Counted from the first letter of the stretch, positions 6,442-14,361 are shown. The stretch is DNA of 15,365 nucleotides from Clostridia bacterium (GCA_030592355.1 JAUVJE010000030.1:1-15365), one strand, 5' to 3'. Notes: generated by a model not told the origin, from the letters alone. A program made the numbers and translations.

Positions 6442-7565
6442 GTTTCGTTCTGACATTTATAATATCTTTTTCGGTGTCTTTGGCCATCTATCCCCTGGTC
6501 AGGCGTCTTGCTTTTTTTTCGAATGCAATAAGCGTTCCTTTAAAAGAACGTCATATACACAGCAGACCAATACCTCTTTTAGGCGGATTAACCATAATCG
6601 CAGGCTTTATAATAGCTATTCTTCTTAATTATATTTTTAATAAAAATTTTGTTGCAAGCAAAGAACTGATCGGACTTGTATGCGGCTTGCTTATAATAGT
6701 ACTAATGGGAATGATAGATGATATTATCGAATTAAAGCCTCTTTACAAAATCTTTTTCCAGACAGCGGCTGCAGTCACAGCAATTTTAATTTCAGGATCA
6801 AGAATCGAATTCTTCACTGACCCGAATTCTCTGACATCATTGATTATCCTCCACCCTGTTTTTTCCTTTGCAGTTACAATTTTTTGGATTGTTGCCCTTA
6901 CAAATGCCTTTAACCTCGTGGATGGATTAGACGGGCTTGCCGCCGGGACCGGTGCAATATGCGCAATAACGCTTTTTGCAGTTTCTCTGATAAGGCCTGA
7001 TTCAGAAATGCTTGGGGCATATGCGGCTATAGTAACTATTGCCCTTGCAGGCGCATGCCTTGGGTTTCTTCCCTTTAATTTTAATCCGGCCAGGATATTT
7101 ATGGGTGAATCAGGTTCGGCTTTCATAGGATTTACCCTTGCAATGATTTCAATGCAGGGAACGTTGAAATCATACACCGCCCTTTCCATTTTTATCCCCG
7201 TAGTAGCTTTCGGGCTGCCGCTTCTTGATGCAGTCCTTGCGTTTTTCCGGCGCACAATCAAAGGAAAGCCCTTTTACCACGGCGATAGACAGCATATACA
7301 TCATAAGCTGACGGATGACCTTGGATTCAGTCAAAAGACTACTGTTCTGATTCTCTATGCCGCCAGTATCCTTTTAGGCATACTGTCAGTTATAATGGCC
7401 AGCAACGGTATGAAGAATATAGGTATTCTTATTATTTCTCTCGTGGTTGTCCTGATTGCCGTTATAGCTTTTATTTACAAGCCTTCCAAACACCTCGCCC
7501 TAAAAACTGTTCTCGATTCGGATAATACGGTGGATACACCGGGAGAAGAGGTTGGTCATGAGTAA
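6438..7565 (+). CDS. tagO: Undecaprenyl-phosphate GlcNAc-1-phosphate transferase (TagO/WecA family)
   Basis: This 375-residue polytopic membrane enzyme of the MraY/WecA/TagO family should transfer a sugar-1-phosphate, probably GlcNAc-1-P, to undecaprenyl phosphate. That is the first step of wall teichoic acid or another envelope glycan. Visible are about ten or eleven hydrophobic segments, the Mg-binding DD pair (94-95), NLVDGLDGLAAG (159-170), and the WecA/TagO-specific HIHH motif (287-290), which argues against MraY. The usual FMGDxGS motif reads FMGESGS (221-227), a change of a conserved acidic residue noted in the findings. The start overlaps the deaminase stop by 4 bp and the end overlaps wecB by 8 bp. 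The downstream epimerase is a typical partner that makes the ManNAc donor. Confidence 0.93.
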   Translation: MSFVLTFIISFSVSLAIYPLVRRLAFFSNAISVPLKERHIHSRPIPLLGGLTIIAGFIIAILLNYIFNKNFVASKELIGLVCGLLIIVLMGMIDDIIELKPLYKIFFQTAAAVTAILISGSRIEFFTDPNSLTSLIILHPVFSFAVTIFWIVALTNAFNLVDGLDGLAAGTGAICAITLFAVSLIRPDSEMLGAYAAIVTIALAGACLGFLPFNFNPARIFMGESGSAFIGFTLAMISMQGTLKSYTALSIFIPVVAFGLPLLDAVLAFFRRTIKGKPFYHGDRQHIHHKLTDDLGFSQKTTVLILYAASILLGILSVIMASNGMKNIGILIISLVVVLIAVIAFIYKPSKHLALKTVLDSDNTVDTPGEEVGHE

Positions 7566-8685
7566 AATTTTAATAGTATACGGCACACGCCCCGATGCGG
7601 TGAAAATGGCACCTGTGGTGCTCGAGTTTAAAAAGGATTCTTCTGTCGAAACTATCGTGTGTACAACAGCCCAACATAGGGAAACCATTGATATGGTTAA
7701 TAATATTTTTGGTATAACTCCGGATTACGACCTCAATATTATGAAACAAAGGCAGACTCTTGAATATGTAACCTCCGCTATAATGGATAAATTCAGCGCA
7801 GTTCTTGAAAAAGAAAAACCCGATTTGGTTTTAGTGCACGGCGATACTGCAACATGTCTTATATGCGCCCTTGCTTCCTTTTATAAGAAAATCCCGGTAG
7901 GTCATGTAGAGGCCGGTCTTCGAACACACGATAATTACTCTCCTTTTCCAGAAGAAATGAACAGAAAGCTCGTTGCGTCACTGGCTACCCTGCATTTTGC
8001 ACCTACGGAATCAAATCGCAAAAATCTCCTACATGAAAATGTTCCGGATAAGAATATATTTGTTACGGGAAACACCGGCATTGACGCCCTGGACACAACT
8101 GTTAACACTAATTATGTGTTTGAGCGTAGTATTCTTAACAAGCTTGATTTTAACAACAAGCGGATAATAACCCTGACTGCCCACAGGCGTGAAAATCTTG
8201 GCGAACCTCTTGAAAATATTTGCGCCGCGGTGGTTGAAATCGCTGAAAAATTCAACGATGTTGTGTTTGTTTATCCCGTTCATCCCAATCCCGCAGTCAG
8301 AAATACAATTTATCCGGCTATGGAAGGCATAAACAATATAATACTTACGGATTTCATCAGCGTCAGCGATAATCATAACTTAATGAAGAAGTCATATATG
8401 ATAATGACGGATTCAGGCGGCCTTCAGGAAGAGGCCCCTGCCCTTGGCAAACCGGTATTGGTTCTTAGGAAAGAAACCGAGAGACCGGAAGCCGTTGAAA
8501 TGGGAACCGTAAAACTTTCCGGAGTGGAAAAAGATAAAATAATTGCCGATGCAACCGATCTTTTAACTAATCAGGAAACCTACGAACGTATGGCCACCGC
8601 TGTAAACCCTTATGGCGACGGTACTGCAAGTAAACAAATACTTAGCGCTGTTAAGGAATATTTAAAAACTCATTCCAGGTTATGA
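7558..8685 (+). CDS. wecB: UDP-N-acetylglucosamine 2-epimerase (non-hydrolysing)
   Basis: This 375-residue WecB/MnaA family enzyme interconverts UDP-GlcNAc and UDP-ManNAc, the latter being the second sugar donor for teichoic acid linkage units and other envelope polymers. Signature segments are GTRPDAVKMAPV near the N-terminus, VHGDTATC, GHVEAGLRT, EEMNRK, TAHRRENLG, VHPNP and the C-terminal DSGGLQEEAPALGKPVLVLR followed by ETERPEA. Length matches the family. I use the ATG at 7558, preceded by GAAGAGG, rather than a TTG two codons upstream. It overlaps tagO by 8 bp, so both are likely made together. It ends the operon and converges on the tad genes with a 20-bp gap. It could also be called mnaA. 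Confidence 0.96.
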   Translation: MSKILIVYGTRPDAVKMAPVVLEFKKDSSVETIVCTTAQHRETIDMVNNIFGITPDYDLNIMKQRQTLEYVTSAIMDKFSAVLEKEKPDLVLVHGDTATCLICALASFYKKIPVGHVEAGLRTHDNYSPFPEEMNRKLVASLATLHFAPTESNRKNLLHENVPDKNIFVTGNTGIDALDTTVNTNYVFERSILNKLDFNNKRIITLTAHRRENLGEPLENICAAVVEIAEKFNDVVFVYPVHPNPAVRNTIYPAMEGINNIILTDFISVSDNHNLMKKSYMIMTDSGGLQEEAPALGKPVLVLRKETERPEAVEMGTVKLSGVEKDKIIADATDLLTNQETYERMATAVNPYGDGTASKQILSAVKEYLKTHSRL

Positions 8686-8698
8686 TTTTTTGATAACC
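8678..8698. terminator. Hairpin between convergent wecB and the tad operon
   Basis: Arms GGTTAT (8678-8683) and ATAACC (8693-8698) enclose a nine-base loop containing a T-run. The hairpin begins inside the last codons of wecB and ends 7 bp before the end of the convergent FHA gene. There is no U-tract after the stem in either direction, so it may act as a weak or bidirectional terminator. Confidence 0.4.
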
Positions 8699-8705
8699 GG
8701 CAAAG

Positions 8706-9683
8706 TCAGCATAGAATAAATTCTTCATCTGAAAAAGCAAGAATATCTCCTCTTTCTATTTTTAAAGGGATTCTTTTATCCATTTTCTCACCATTTAGGT
8801 ATGTTCCGTTTCTACTCCCCAAATCTGTAGCGTACACACTTCCATCTTGTTCATAAACCCTTGCGTGAGCTTTCCCAATACTGCTGTTATAAAGCCCATA
8901 GTCTTTTTGCAGCATTCCCCTGCCTACGGTTACTCCCTCCTTTTTAATAAAAATCCTTGTGTTGATACTGCATATGCCCGTCAGGCACATGCCTTCGGTG
9001 ATGTTGGTTATTGCCTGTGTTTCATTTGATTCCTTTTCCTTGTTTCCCATTCTGTTAATAAAAGATTTAAAGTAGTCCATCTTTTTTCCCGGAGCGTGTA
9101 CAGTGTGCTGTTTTTCACTGTCTGTTTTATTATCAGTACTAAAAGAAAGGCCATCCCACCGGGTTAAAAGATTCCTGGCGTTGAAATCCTTCCTTCCGAC
9201 TTCCCGTAACAACCTCTCCCTGAAAATCTCTCCGGAGACAGCATGGTCAACAAAATAATTCCCGGATATATCCGCCAGTACTTTTCTGCACGCACCGTTA
9301 AAATCATTGTTTTCAAACGGATTGAATATATAGTGCATAATTCCTGTGTTTTCTGTAAGAAATATTAACTCCGTATCCATCATAATAAAATCAGGATCTA
9401 TCAGGAACTCTCCGCAAAGAGCAAGAATTCCGTCAATTGAAATTAAAAATCTTTTTATCCATTGCTCATCAGCACCGTTTTCCATCAGGTAATCTTTAAG
9501 CGTTCTCCATGTGTCTGTTTCATACATAGCTTTGGCATTTGTTTCACTTTTTGTAAAATTGAAAGGCACCATATTTCCCGGCATATTTATCATTACCATT
9601 TCAGGCATATATCCCGGACACACCATATCGCCTCTGGCTGTCATGAATTTCCTGCCGCCTATTTCTATGTGCTCAAACTTCAT
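8706..9683 (-). CDS. DUF6382-FHA domain protein of the Tad locus
   Basis: This 325-residue cytoplasmic protein has two parts. Residues about 10-160 resemble the DUF6382 domain often found in clostridial Tad loci, with conserved-looking MVNMPG-like and DPxxI-x-DTEL blocks. A charged, variable linker of about 170-235 follows. Residues 245-325 form a complete forkhead-associated domain with GR (254-255), SSIGKAHA (267-274) and GSRNGTYLNG (289-298), the residues that bind phosphothreonine peptides. It is the last gene of the tad operon, one base after the pilin stop. The likely role is phospho-dependent assembly or regulation of the secretion machine, which is inference from context. No Ser/Thr kinase or phosphatase gene lies in the window. 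The DUF assignment is from memory of architecture and not certain. Confidence 0.85.
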   Translation of the reverse strand: MKFEHIEIGGRKFMTARGDMVCPGYMPEMVMINMPGNMVPFNFTKSETNAKAMYETDTWRTLKDYLMENGADEQWIKRFLISIDGILALCGEFLIDPDFIMMDTELIFLTENTGIMHYIFNPFENNDFNGACRKVLADISGNYFVDHAVSGEIFRERLLREVGRKDFNARNLLTRWDGLSFSTDNKTDSEKQHTVHAPGKKMDYFKSFINRMGNKEKESNETQAITNITEGMCLTGICSINTRIFIKKEGVTVGRGMLQKDYGLYNSSIGKAHARVYEQDGSVYATDLGSRNGTYLNGEKMDKRIPLKIERGDILAFSDEEFILC

Positions 9684-9684
9684 A

Positions 9685-9873
9685 TCAATACCCCGTTCTC
9701 AGTTTATTAACAATATCAGAATCATTAAATATGCTCTCGATTATGTCATTTACAAATTTAACTATCGCATCCCTGAATATAAGAGCCACCCCTACAAGTA
9801 CAGCCACTATAATTACTACCTCAACGGTACCCATTCCACTATTACACATCGTTGCTTTTATTTTTTTGATCAT
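9685..9873 (-). CDS. flp1: Flp1-like type IVb pilin precursor
   Basis: A 62-residue prepilin. The N-terminus is a short basic leader of 13 residues (MIKKIKATMCNSG), followed by MGTVEVVIIVAVLVGVALIF. The pattern Gly(-1), a hydrophobic residue at +1 and Glu at +5 (Gly13, Met14, Glu18), followed by about 16 hydrophobic residues, fits cleavage by a class IV prepilin peptidase. The mature protein would be only 49 residues, in the range of Flp/Flp1 pilins. An AAAGGA site lies about 9 bp before the ATG. It lies 3 bp after tadC and 1 bp before the FHA gene. It should form the filament driven by CpaF and TadB/C. No peptidase gene is visible here, so processing must depend on an enzyme encoded elsewhere. 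Confidence 0.88.
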   Translation of the reverse strand: MIKKIKATMCNSGMGTVEVVIIVAVLVGVALIFRDAIVKFVNDIIESIFNDSDIVNKLRTGY

Positions 9874-9876
9874 TGT

Positions 9877-10707
9877 CTACATTCCTTTCATAATCATTAC
9901 CGCGGGTGCAGCCAAAACCAATAATATTCCCGCAAGTCCGACAGCCAGCGGGAAAACAAGCTTTGAAACCGCTTCTTCTCCCTTTTTCCTTGCAATATTT
10001 TCCCTTGTATTCCAACTTCTCTTTGCACAATCCTTTAGTTTATATGCCATACCTCCGCTTCCTGATTTAATTTCCTGATTTACAATAGTTACAAAAGTGT
10101 GAATTTCAGGCATTGCCAGATTTGCAGAAAAGACCTTGAGGGCATCACAAAACAGCGTACCTGTCATTGTCTTCAACAACACAAATCTTGCCTCCTTGTA
10201 AAATTCACCCGAAGAGTCCTTTTCCACTGCCTTTTCCCATGCAGTCGTTATATTGAGACCCGCTCCCGACATTACTGCCAGATCGGTACAGAAGATAGGG
10301 AAAGCCAACATAATCCTCTCTTTTTTCTGCTTGATTTTTAAAGATAAATCCACATCAGGCAAAAGGAATCCCAATACAGGCATCGCACATGAAAGCATAC
10401 TTTCTATATATCCCGGAGTAGCCAGGCTAAGGTGGACAACGGGAAATCCTGCAAACAGAATGAATGAGGAAAATTTAATCGCCCAATGGGTTACATACAA
10501 ACTTTCATTCCCTCTTGCCCCATAGAGAAACATCAGCTTGCTTCCGTAATTTAACAAATCTTTCTTTATTATTCTTTTAGCCGCCATAAAAACCGCAGGA
10601 AATAAAAATGATGTATATGCTGCATGTTTCAGGGATTGTTTCGTTCCCAAACATATGCTGATAATAAATAACAGTATTAATGAAACCGTGTAAATAATTA
10701 TTGCCAT
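9877..10707 (-). CDS. tadC: TadC-like type II secretion F domain membrane protein
   Basis: This 276-residue integral membrane protein is one of two platform proteins of the Tad pilus. Hydrophobic segments lie near the start (2-20), at about 28-40, 75-93 and 98-115, and at the C-terminus. The T2SSF core is in the cytoplasmic part between them, with FPIFCTDLAVMSGAGLNITTAWEKA and the later EIKSGSGGMAYKLKDCA. I start at the ATG at 10707 because AGAGGTG lies just upstream and the gene then begins 2 bp after the tadB stop. A start 14 codons earlier would overlap tadB and lacks a site. It should form a complex with TadB and the CpaF ATPase at the membrane. Confidence 0.9.
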   Translation of the reverse strand: MAIIIYTVSLILLFIISICLGTKQSLKHAAYTSFLFPAVFMAAKRIIKKDLLNYGSKLMFLYGARGNESLYVTHWAIKFSSFILFAGFPVVHLSLATPGYIESMLSCAMPVLGFLLPDVDLSLKIKQKKERIMLAFPIFCTDLAVMSGAGLNITTAWEKAVEKDSSGEFYKEARFVLLKTMTGTLFCDALKVFSANLAMPEIHTFVTIVNQEIKSGSGGMAYKLKDCAKRSWNTRENIARKKGEEAVSKLVFPLAVGLAGILLVLAAPAVMIMKGM

Positions 10708-10709
10708 AG

Positions 10710-11408
10710 CTACACCTCTATATGCATCAATCTTCTGCCGATAAACCATTGTATGAGAAACAATAACCCCGCTACGCTCATTACGACTCTTCCCGGGATT
10801 GTAGAAAATAACGGTTCCAGATATGATTCTGCGCTGGCAGTAAACAGCCCAATAAGTGCAAATGGCATTAATGTGATTATTTTCTGTTCAAAAACTTTCC
10901 CAGACAGCACTGTGTCTATATCACACAAGATTCTCATTTTGGCTACAAGCAGCTCTGTCGTTCTACCTGTGACTTCAACGGCATTGCCCCCGGTTGCCTC
11001 GCATACGGCCATACTGCCTGAAAATGTACGGGCATCTTCCAAATCCATCCTTTCAGCCATTGATTCAAGAACGTCTGAAGTCAGTTTGTTAATTCTGAAA
11101 TCATTGACTGCCGAATCCAGGCAGAGGCACATTTCGTCTTTCCCATGGAAACGTTTGTAATCTGTTACGGCTTCTGTAAAGGCATGGCTAAAAGTACCTG
11201 ATGTTTTTAAAAGCGGTTCGAGACACATTAAAAAATCTAAAAACCTTGCTTTCATTTTCCTGTCTCTTTTTATTTTGACATTCTTTTTGTCAAATAAACC
11301 GTAAATTATGAAAACTGCCGTTCCGATAAAAGAAATCCATATGTTTCTGTAAAACATATACGTTGCGGCGAACCCTGCAGGCCCCAATATACAAAGTTTC
11401 TTAATCAT
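10710..11408 (-). CDS. tadB: TadB-like type II secretion F domain membrane protein
   Basis: This 232-residue membrane protein is the other platform subunit. Two hydrophobic segments lie in the first 40 residues, then a cytoplasmic T2SSF domain with FLDFLMCLEPLLKTSGTFSHAF (about 63-84) and the LEDARTFSGSMAVCEATGGNAVEV region, then two C-terminal hydrophobic segments. It is shorter than proteobacterial TadB (about 300 residues), lacking much of the N-terminal part, as in other clostridial loci. The start ATG overlaps the cpaF stop by 8 bp, with GAGG about 8 bp upstream, so the two are probably translationally coupled. Which of the two F-domain proteins is TadB and which TadC is assigned from gene order. 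Confidence 0.88.
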   Translation of the reverse strand: MIKKLCILGPAGFAATYMFYRNIWISFIGTAVFIIYGLFDKKNVKIKRDRKMKARFLDFLMCLEPLLKTSGTFSHAFTEAVTDYKRFHGKDEMCLCLDSAVNDFRINKLTSDVLESMAERMDLEDARTFSGSMAVCEATGGNAVEVTGRTTELLVAKMRILCDIDTVLSGKVFEQKIITLMPFALIGLFTASAESYLEPLFSTIPGRVVMSVAGLLFLIQWFIGRRLMHIEV

Positions 11409-12579
11409 AAGACAACCTCGTCAATTTCTCCGGATTCATCAATTCCCCGCTTTTTTGCAACCGGTGACTGGCATAATTATAGTCATAAATTGGATTAAGC
11501 ACCGCATCTCCATTCTTTCCGGAAATTAATTCGCATATCTGTGAAATATACCTTTTGTGATGATTTTTACCAAGGCACACTATAATGTCAATTGCGTTTA
11601 TTATCTGTTTTCTGACAGCCTGCAAAGGAATATCTGCTCCTGTAAGAACCATTGTTTCAAGTCTGGATATCAATTCAGCGCAAGAATTGGCATGTCCCGT
11701 TGAAATTGACCCCTCATGGCCCGTATTCATTGCCTGAAGCATGTCCAAGGCTTCTCCTCCCCTGACCTCGCCGACGATTATCCGGTCCGGACGCATTCTC
11801 AAGCTTGCTTTTATCAGCTCCCTGATTGTTATTTCTCCTCCTTCCGCATTACCCGTTCGAGCTTCAAGCCGCACCAGATTTTCCACCGATGTGATGCAAA
11901 GCTCCGCTGAATCTTCAATCGTAATAATTCTTTCCGCTTTTCCCGAGCAATTGGCCAATACATTTAAAAGCGTTGTTTTTCCCGTTCCTGCCCCGCCGCA
12001 TATAAAAATGTTGTATCGTGCGATAAAGGTGTCTTCTAAAAAATGCATTGCCTCTTCCGTAACAAACCCGGCCATTATCAATTCATCCCGTGTAATGGGA
12101 TTATCGGGGAATTTTCTTATGGTAACAGAATGGCCATCCACTGAAATGGGATTAAGTACAATATTGATTCGCGTCCCGTCGTCAAGGCATGCATCTGTGA
12201 TAGGAGACGAAGCGTTTACGGTACGTCCGGATTTTCTGCAAATAGTACGGATTATTTTCATGAATTCTCCCGGTTCGGCTATACTAATATCGGATTTATA
12301 AATTCTACCGTCTTTCTCATAAAAAACTCTTCCGCTGTTTACCATTATTTCGGAAATACCGTCATTTTTAAACAACGGTTGCAAAACCCCGAATCCCAGC
12401 ATTTCGTTATGGATTATATTTATTAGTTTTTCGGTTTCTGACAAATTGATTCCCTCTTTTTCACAATATTGGAATGAATGATATTCAATGGACTCGTCAA
12501 TAGACTCATCACTGACTTTCTCGTTGCCTTCCATATCCTGAGCTACCTGTTGTTTAATGCGTTCAATTGCTATTTTCAT
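11401..12579 (-). CDS. cpaF: CpaF/TadA family secretion ATPase
   Basis: This 392-residue hexameric traffic ATPase powers pilin export and assembly by the Tad machine at the inner face of the membrane. Visible are an N-terminal helical region (1-60), the CpaF N-domain with EIMVNSGRVFYEKDG, the Walker A motif GGAGTGKT (195-202), the Asp box around ITIEDSAEL (219-227), the Walker B segment RIIVGEVRG (266-274) with Glu271, and the His box TGHEGSISTGHANS (286-299). All catalytic elements look intact. I start at the ATG at 12579, which has a GGAGGAG site. The longer frame to 12684 lies inside the upstream gene. It overlaps the upstream CpaE-like gene by 17 bp and tadB by 8 bp. Confidence 0.95.
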   Translation of the reverse strand: MKIAIERIKQQVAQDMEGNEKVSDESIDESIEYHSFQYCEKEGINLSETEKLINIIHNEMLGFGVLQPLFKNDGISEIMVNSGRVFYEKDGRIYKSDISIAEPGEFMKIIRTICRKSGRTVNASSPITDACLDDGTRINIVLNPISVDGHSVTIRKFPDNPITRDELIMAGFVTEEAMHFLEDTFIARYNIFICGGAGTGKTTLLNVLANCSGKAERIITIEDSAELCITSVENLVRLEARTGNAEGGEITIRELIKASLRMRPDRIIVGEVRGGEALDMLQAMNTGHEGSISTGHANSCAELISRLETMVLTGADIPLQAVRKQIINAIDIIVCLGKNHHKRYISQICELISGKNGDAVLNPIYDYNYASHRLQKSGELMNPEKLTRLSYD

Positions 12580-13513
12580 ATTTCTCCTCCGACAAAAAAC
12601 AAAGTCCGGCAATTGCATTCCAAAATTCAAGGGGTCTGGCCGTAAAGATATCCAGGACCCTGGGAATCGGGTTTTCACCTTCATTGGAGAAATTATTTAC
12701 TTCAACGATAGAACCCACTCCATTAGACTTAATAAATGTTTGATAGGCATTATATTTTTCATCGCTGGGACCCGGGAGCACTATGAAATTTCTATGAGAA
12801 TATTTCATTATCTCAATGTGTCCTTCGCCCGGATAAGACGGAATGTCAAAAACCACTGTATTGTAAGGACAATTATTCACTATTCCCTCCATCATCCATG
12901 CGGCTTCCCGGGCATTTAAAAACCCATCAGGTGACGGAATTTTATTAACTATGTAATCTACTCTTCTTTGCGCATCGTGTGAGGCCAGACTTTTAATCCG
13001 GCCGATTATATTTTCCTCCTCTTTACTTATGTAATACCTTAGTCTTGAATATGAGTTTTTCTCTTTTTCATTAAAAACCGGTTCTGAAGATGAAAACGGA
13101 TTGGGATTTATGTAAAGCACTTTTCTCCCTTTTGATGCAAATTCACAACTCATTGCCTTGGCAATGGTCGTTTTCCCTGCACCTCCCGAAGCAGATGTAA
13201 CACATACAATCATGGGACCGCGTTTCCCCGGGAAAGCCGTAGAGCAGGGTCCTATACTGTTCATTTTAAGAAGAACCGAGCAAATTTCAAAAGCACTTTT
13301 AAATTTTGAAATATCGCCTTTTTCTTTTTTTACCAGAAAAACTCCCTTCCGGTTCCTTTTATTAATATAATCACTTACTATACAGGTGCCCGGACCCGCT
13401 TCTTTTTTATCGCTTATCTCAAAATACATGCTGAAGTTAGCCAGGATGTATTCCTCTAATCTCCGAAAATATTCTTTATCTTCTACATCAAAATATAGTT
13501 TTATTCTGGCCAT
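12563..13513 (-). CDS. CpaE/TadZ-like degenerate ParA-type ATPase
   Basis: This 316-residue protein is the first gene of the tad operon and resembles CpaE/TadZ proteins, which mark the site of pilus assembly. Residues 1-95 form a small N-terminal domain, possibly receiver-like. A P-loop domain follows with SGGAGKTT at about 109-116 and a Walker B-like VVFDIPS. The canonical signature lysine of ParA/MinD (KGGxGKT) is Ser109 here. The usual Asp after the second strand is replaced too (LYINPNP rather than DxDP), so ATP handling may be altered, as in some TadZ. I start at the ATG at 13513 with an AAGGAGAG site, not at the in-frame ATG 14 codons upstream. A strong promoter lies just before it. Confidence 0.83.
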   Translation of the reverse strand: MARIKLYFDVEDKEYFRRLEEYILANFSMYFEISDKKEAGPGTCIVSDYINKRNRKGVFLVKKEKGDISKFKSAFEICSVLLKMNSIGPCSTAFPGKRGPMIVCVTSASGGAGKTTIAKAMSCEFASKGRKVLYINPNPFSSSEPVFNEKEKNSYSRLRYYISKEEENIIGRIKSLASHDAQRRVDYIVNKIPSPDGFLNAREAAWMMEGIVNNCPYNTVVFDIPSYPGEGHIEIMKYSHRNFIVLPGPSDEKYNAYQTFIKSNGVGSIVEVNNFSNEGENPIPRVLDIFTARPLEFWNAIAGLCFLSEEKYENSN

Positions 13514-13535
13514 AAGCTCTCTCCTTTCAAAGAAC

Positions 13536-13565
13536 ATTATATTTGCCAATACCATTAATTGTCAT
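13536..13565 (-). promoter_or_regulatory. Promoter of the tad operon
   Basis: On the minus strand ATGACA (complement at 13560-13565) is followed after 18 bp by a perfect TATAAT (complement at 13536-13541). This is about 22 bp upstream of the chosen start of the CpaE-like gene. A second TATAAT (complement at 13564-13569) with a weaker TTAGCA upstream may be an alternative. Confidence 0.7.
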
Positions 13566-13625
13566 TATACTGGCTGTTAATTTTTTGCTAATATTTAAAC
13601 GGATTATTAATTTCTATCATTATTT

Positions 13626-13634
13626 TGATATAAT
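13626..13634 (+). promoter_or_regulatory. Extended -10 promoter of deoC
   Basis: TG-A-TATAAT at 13626-13634 lies about 58 bp before the deoC ATG. The -35 region (about 13606-13611, ATTAAT) is poor. The leader holds a small inverted repeat, ATGAT/ATCAT at 13667-13679, just before the AGGAGG ribosome binding site (13681-13686). No deoR gene is next to it. Confidence 0.6.
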
Positions 13635-13692
13635 GGGTGTGTATTTAAGATACTCTCATTGATGACATGATTAAATCATTAGGAGGTTTATT

Positions 13693-14361
13693 ATGAATGT
13701 TGCTAAATATATAGATCACACACTGCTGCATCCGGAGGCTGATAAAAAATCTGTTGAAAAACTTTGCGGCGAAGCTTTGGAACACGGATTCTATTCGGTT
13801 TGCCTTAATGGCTGCAGAATAAAGTACGCATCAGACCTACTTGATCCGTCAGATGTGAAGATTTGCGCTGTAATAGGATTTCCCCTTGGAGCCTGCTCCA
13901 CAAAAAACAAAGTGTGCGAAGCGAGGGACGTCATTGAAGACGGTGCTGACGAAATTGATATGGTCATGAATATAGGCAAGTTTAAAGACGGCAATTATGA
14001 TTATGTTTTAAAAGATATAGAAATCGTCACGGCGGCCGCCCATACCAACGATATTATTGTAAAAGTAATTCTCGAAACCTGCCTGCTTGATGACGAGGAA
14101 ATAGTTAAAGCCTGCGAATTATGTGTAAAAGCAGGTGCTGATTTTGTTAAAACCTCTACAGGTTTTAATAAGGAAGGTGCAACCCTTAAGGCCGTCGCTA
14201 TCATGAAAAAAACAGTCGGCGATAAAGCAAAGGTAAAGGCTGCCGGAGGCGTGCGTAATTATCAAACCGCAGTCGATTTTATTAATGCAGGAGCCGACAG
14301 GCTGGGATGCAGTTCATCCGTAGCCATAGTCAGTGGTGAAGAAGCAGCAGATAATTATTAA
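13693..14361 (+). CDS. deoC: Deoxyribose-phosphate aldolase
   Basis: This 222-residue class I aldolase splits 2-deoxyribose-5-phosphate into acetaldehyde and glyceraldehyde-3-phosphate in deoxynucleoside breakdown. The first strand carries IDHTLLHP (7-14). Asp89 in EIDMVMNIG is present, the Schiff-base lysine is Lys153 in DFVKTSTGF, and the second catalytic lysine is Lys182 in KVKAAGGVR. Length is normal for the family. The phosphate-binding segment reads LGCSSSV instead of the usual GTSSG/GASSG, a mild variation. The ATG has an AGGAGG site 6 bp upstream. It is transcribed alone and diverges from the tad operon. A hairpin follows about 120 bp downstream. It fits with rpiB, upp and dCMP deaminase in nucleoside and pentose salvage but is not in that operon. 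Confidence 0.97.
   Translation: MNVAKYIDHTLLHPEADKKSVEKLCGEALEHGFYSVCLNGCRIKYASDLLDPSDVKICAVIGFPLGACSTKNKVCEARDVIEDGADEIDMVMNIGKFKDGNYDYVLKDIEIVTAAAHTNDIIVKVILETCLLDDEEIVKACELCVKAGADFVKTSTGFNKEGATLKAVAIMKKTVGDKAKVKAAGGVRNYQTAVDFINAGADRLGCSSSVAIVSGEEAADNY

Noticed and set aside
7552..7560. TTG at 7552 as the wecB start
   Set aside because: The ATG at 7558 follows GAAGAGG at a normal distance and begins the usual MSKIL.
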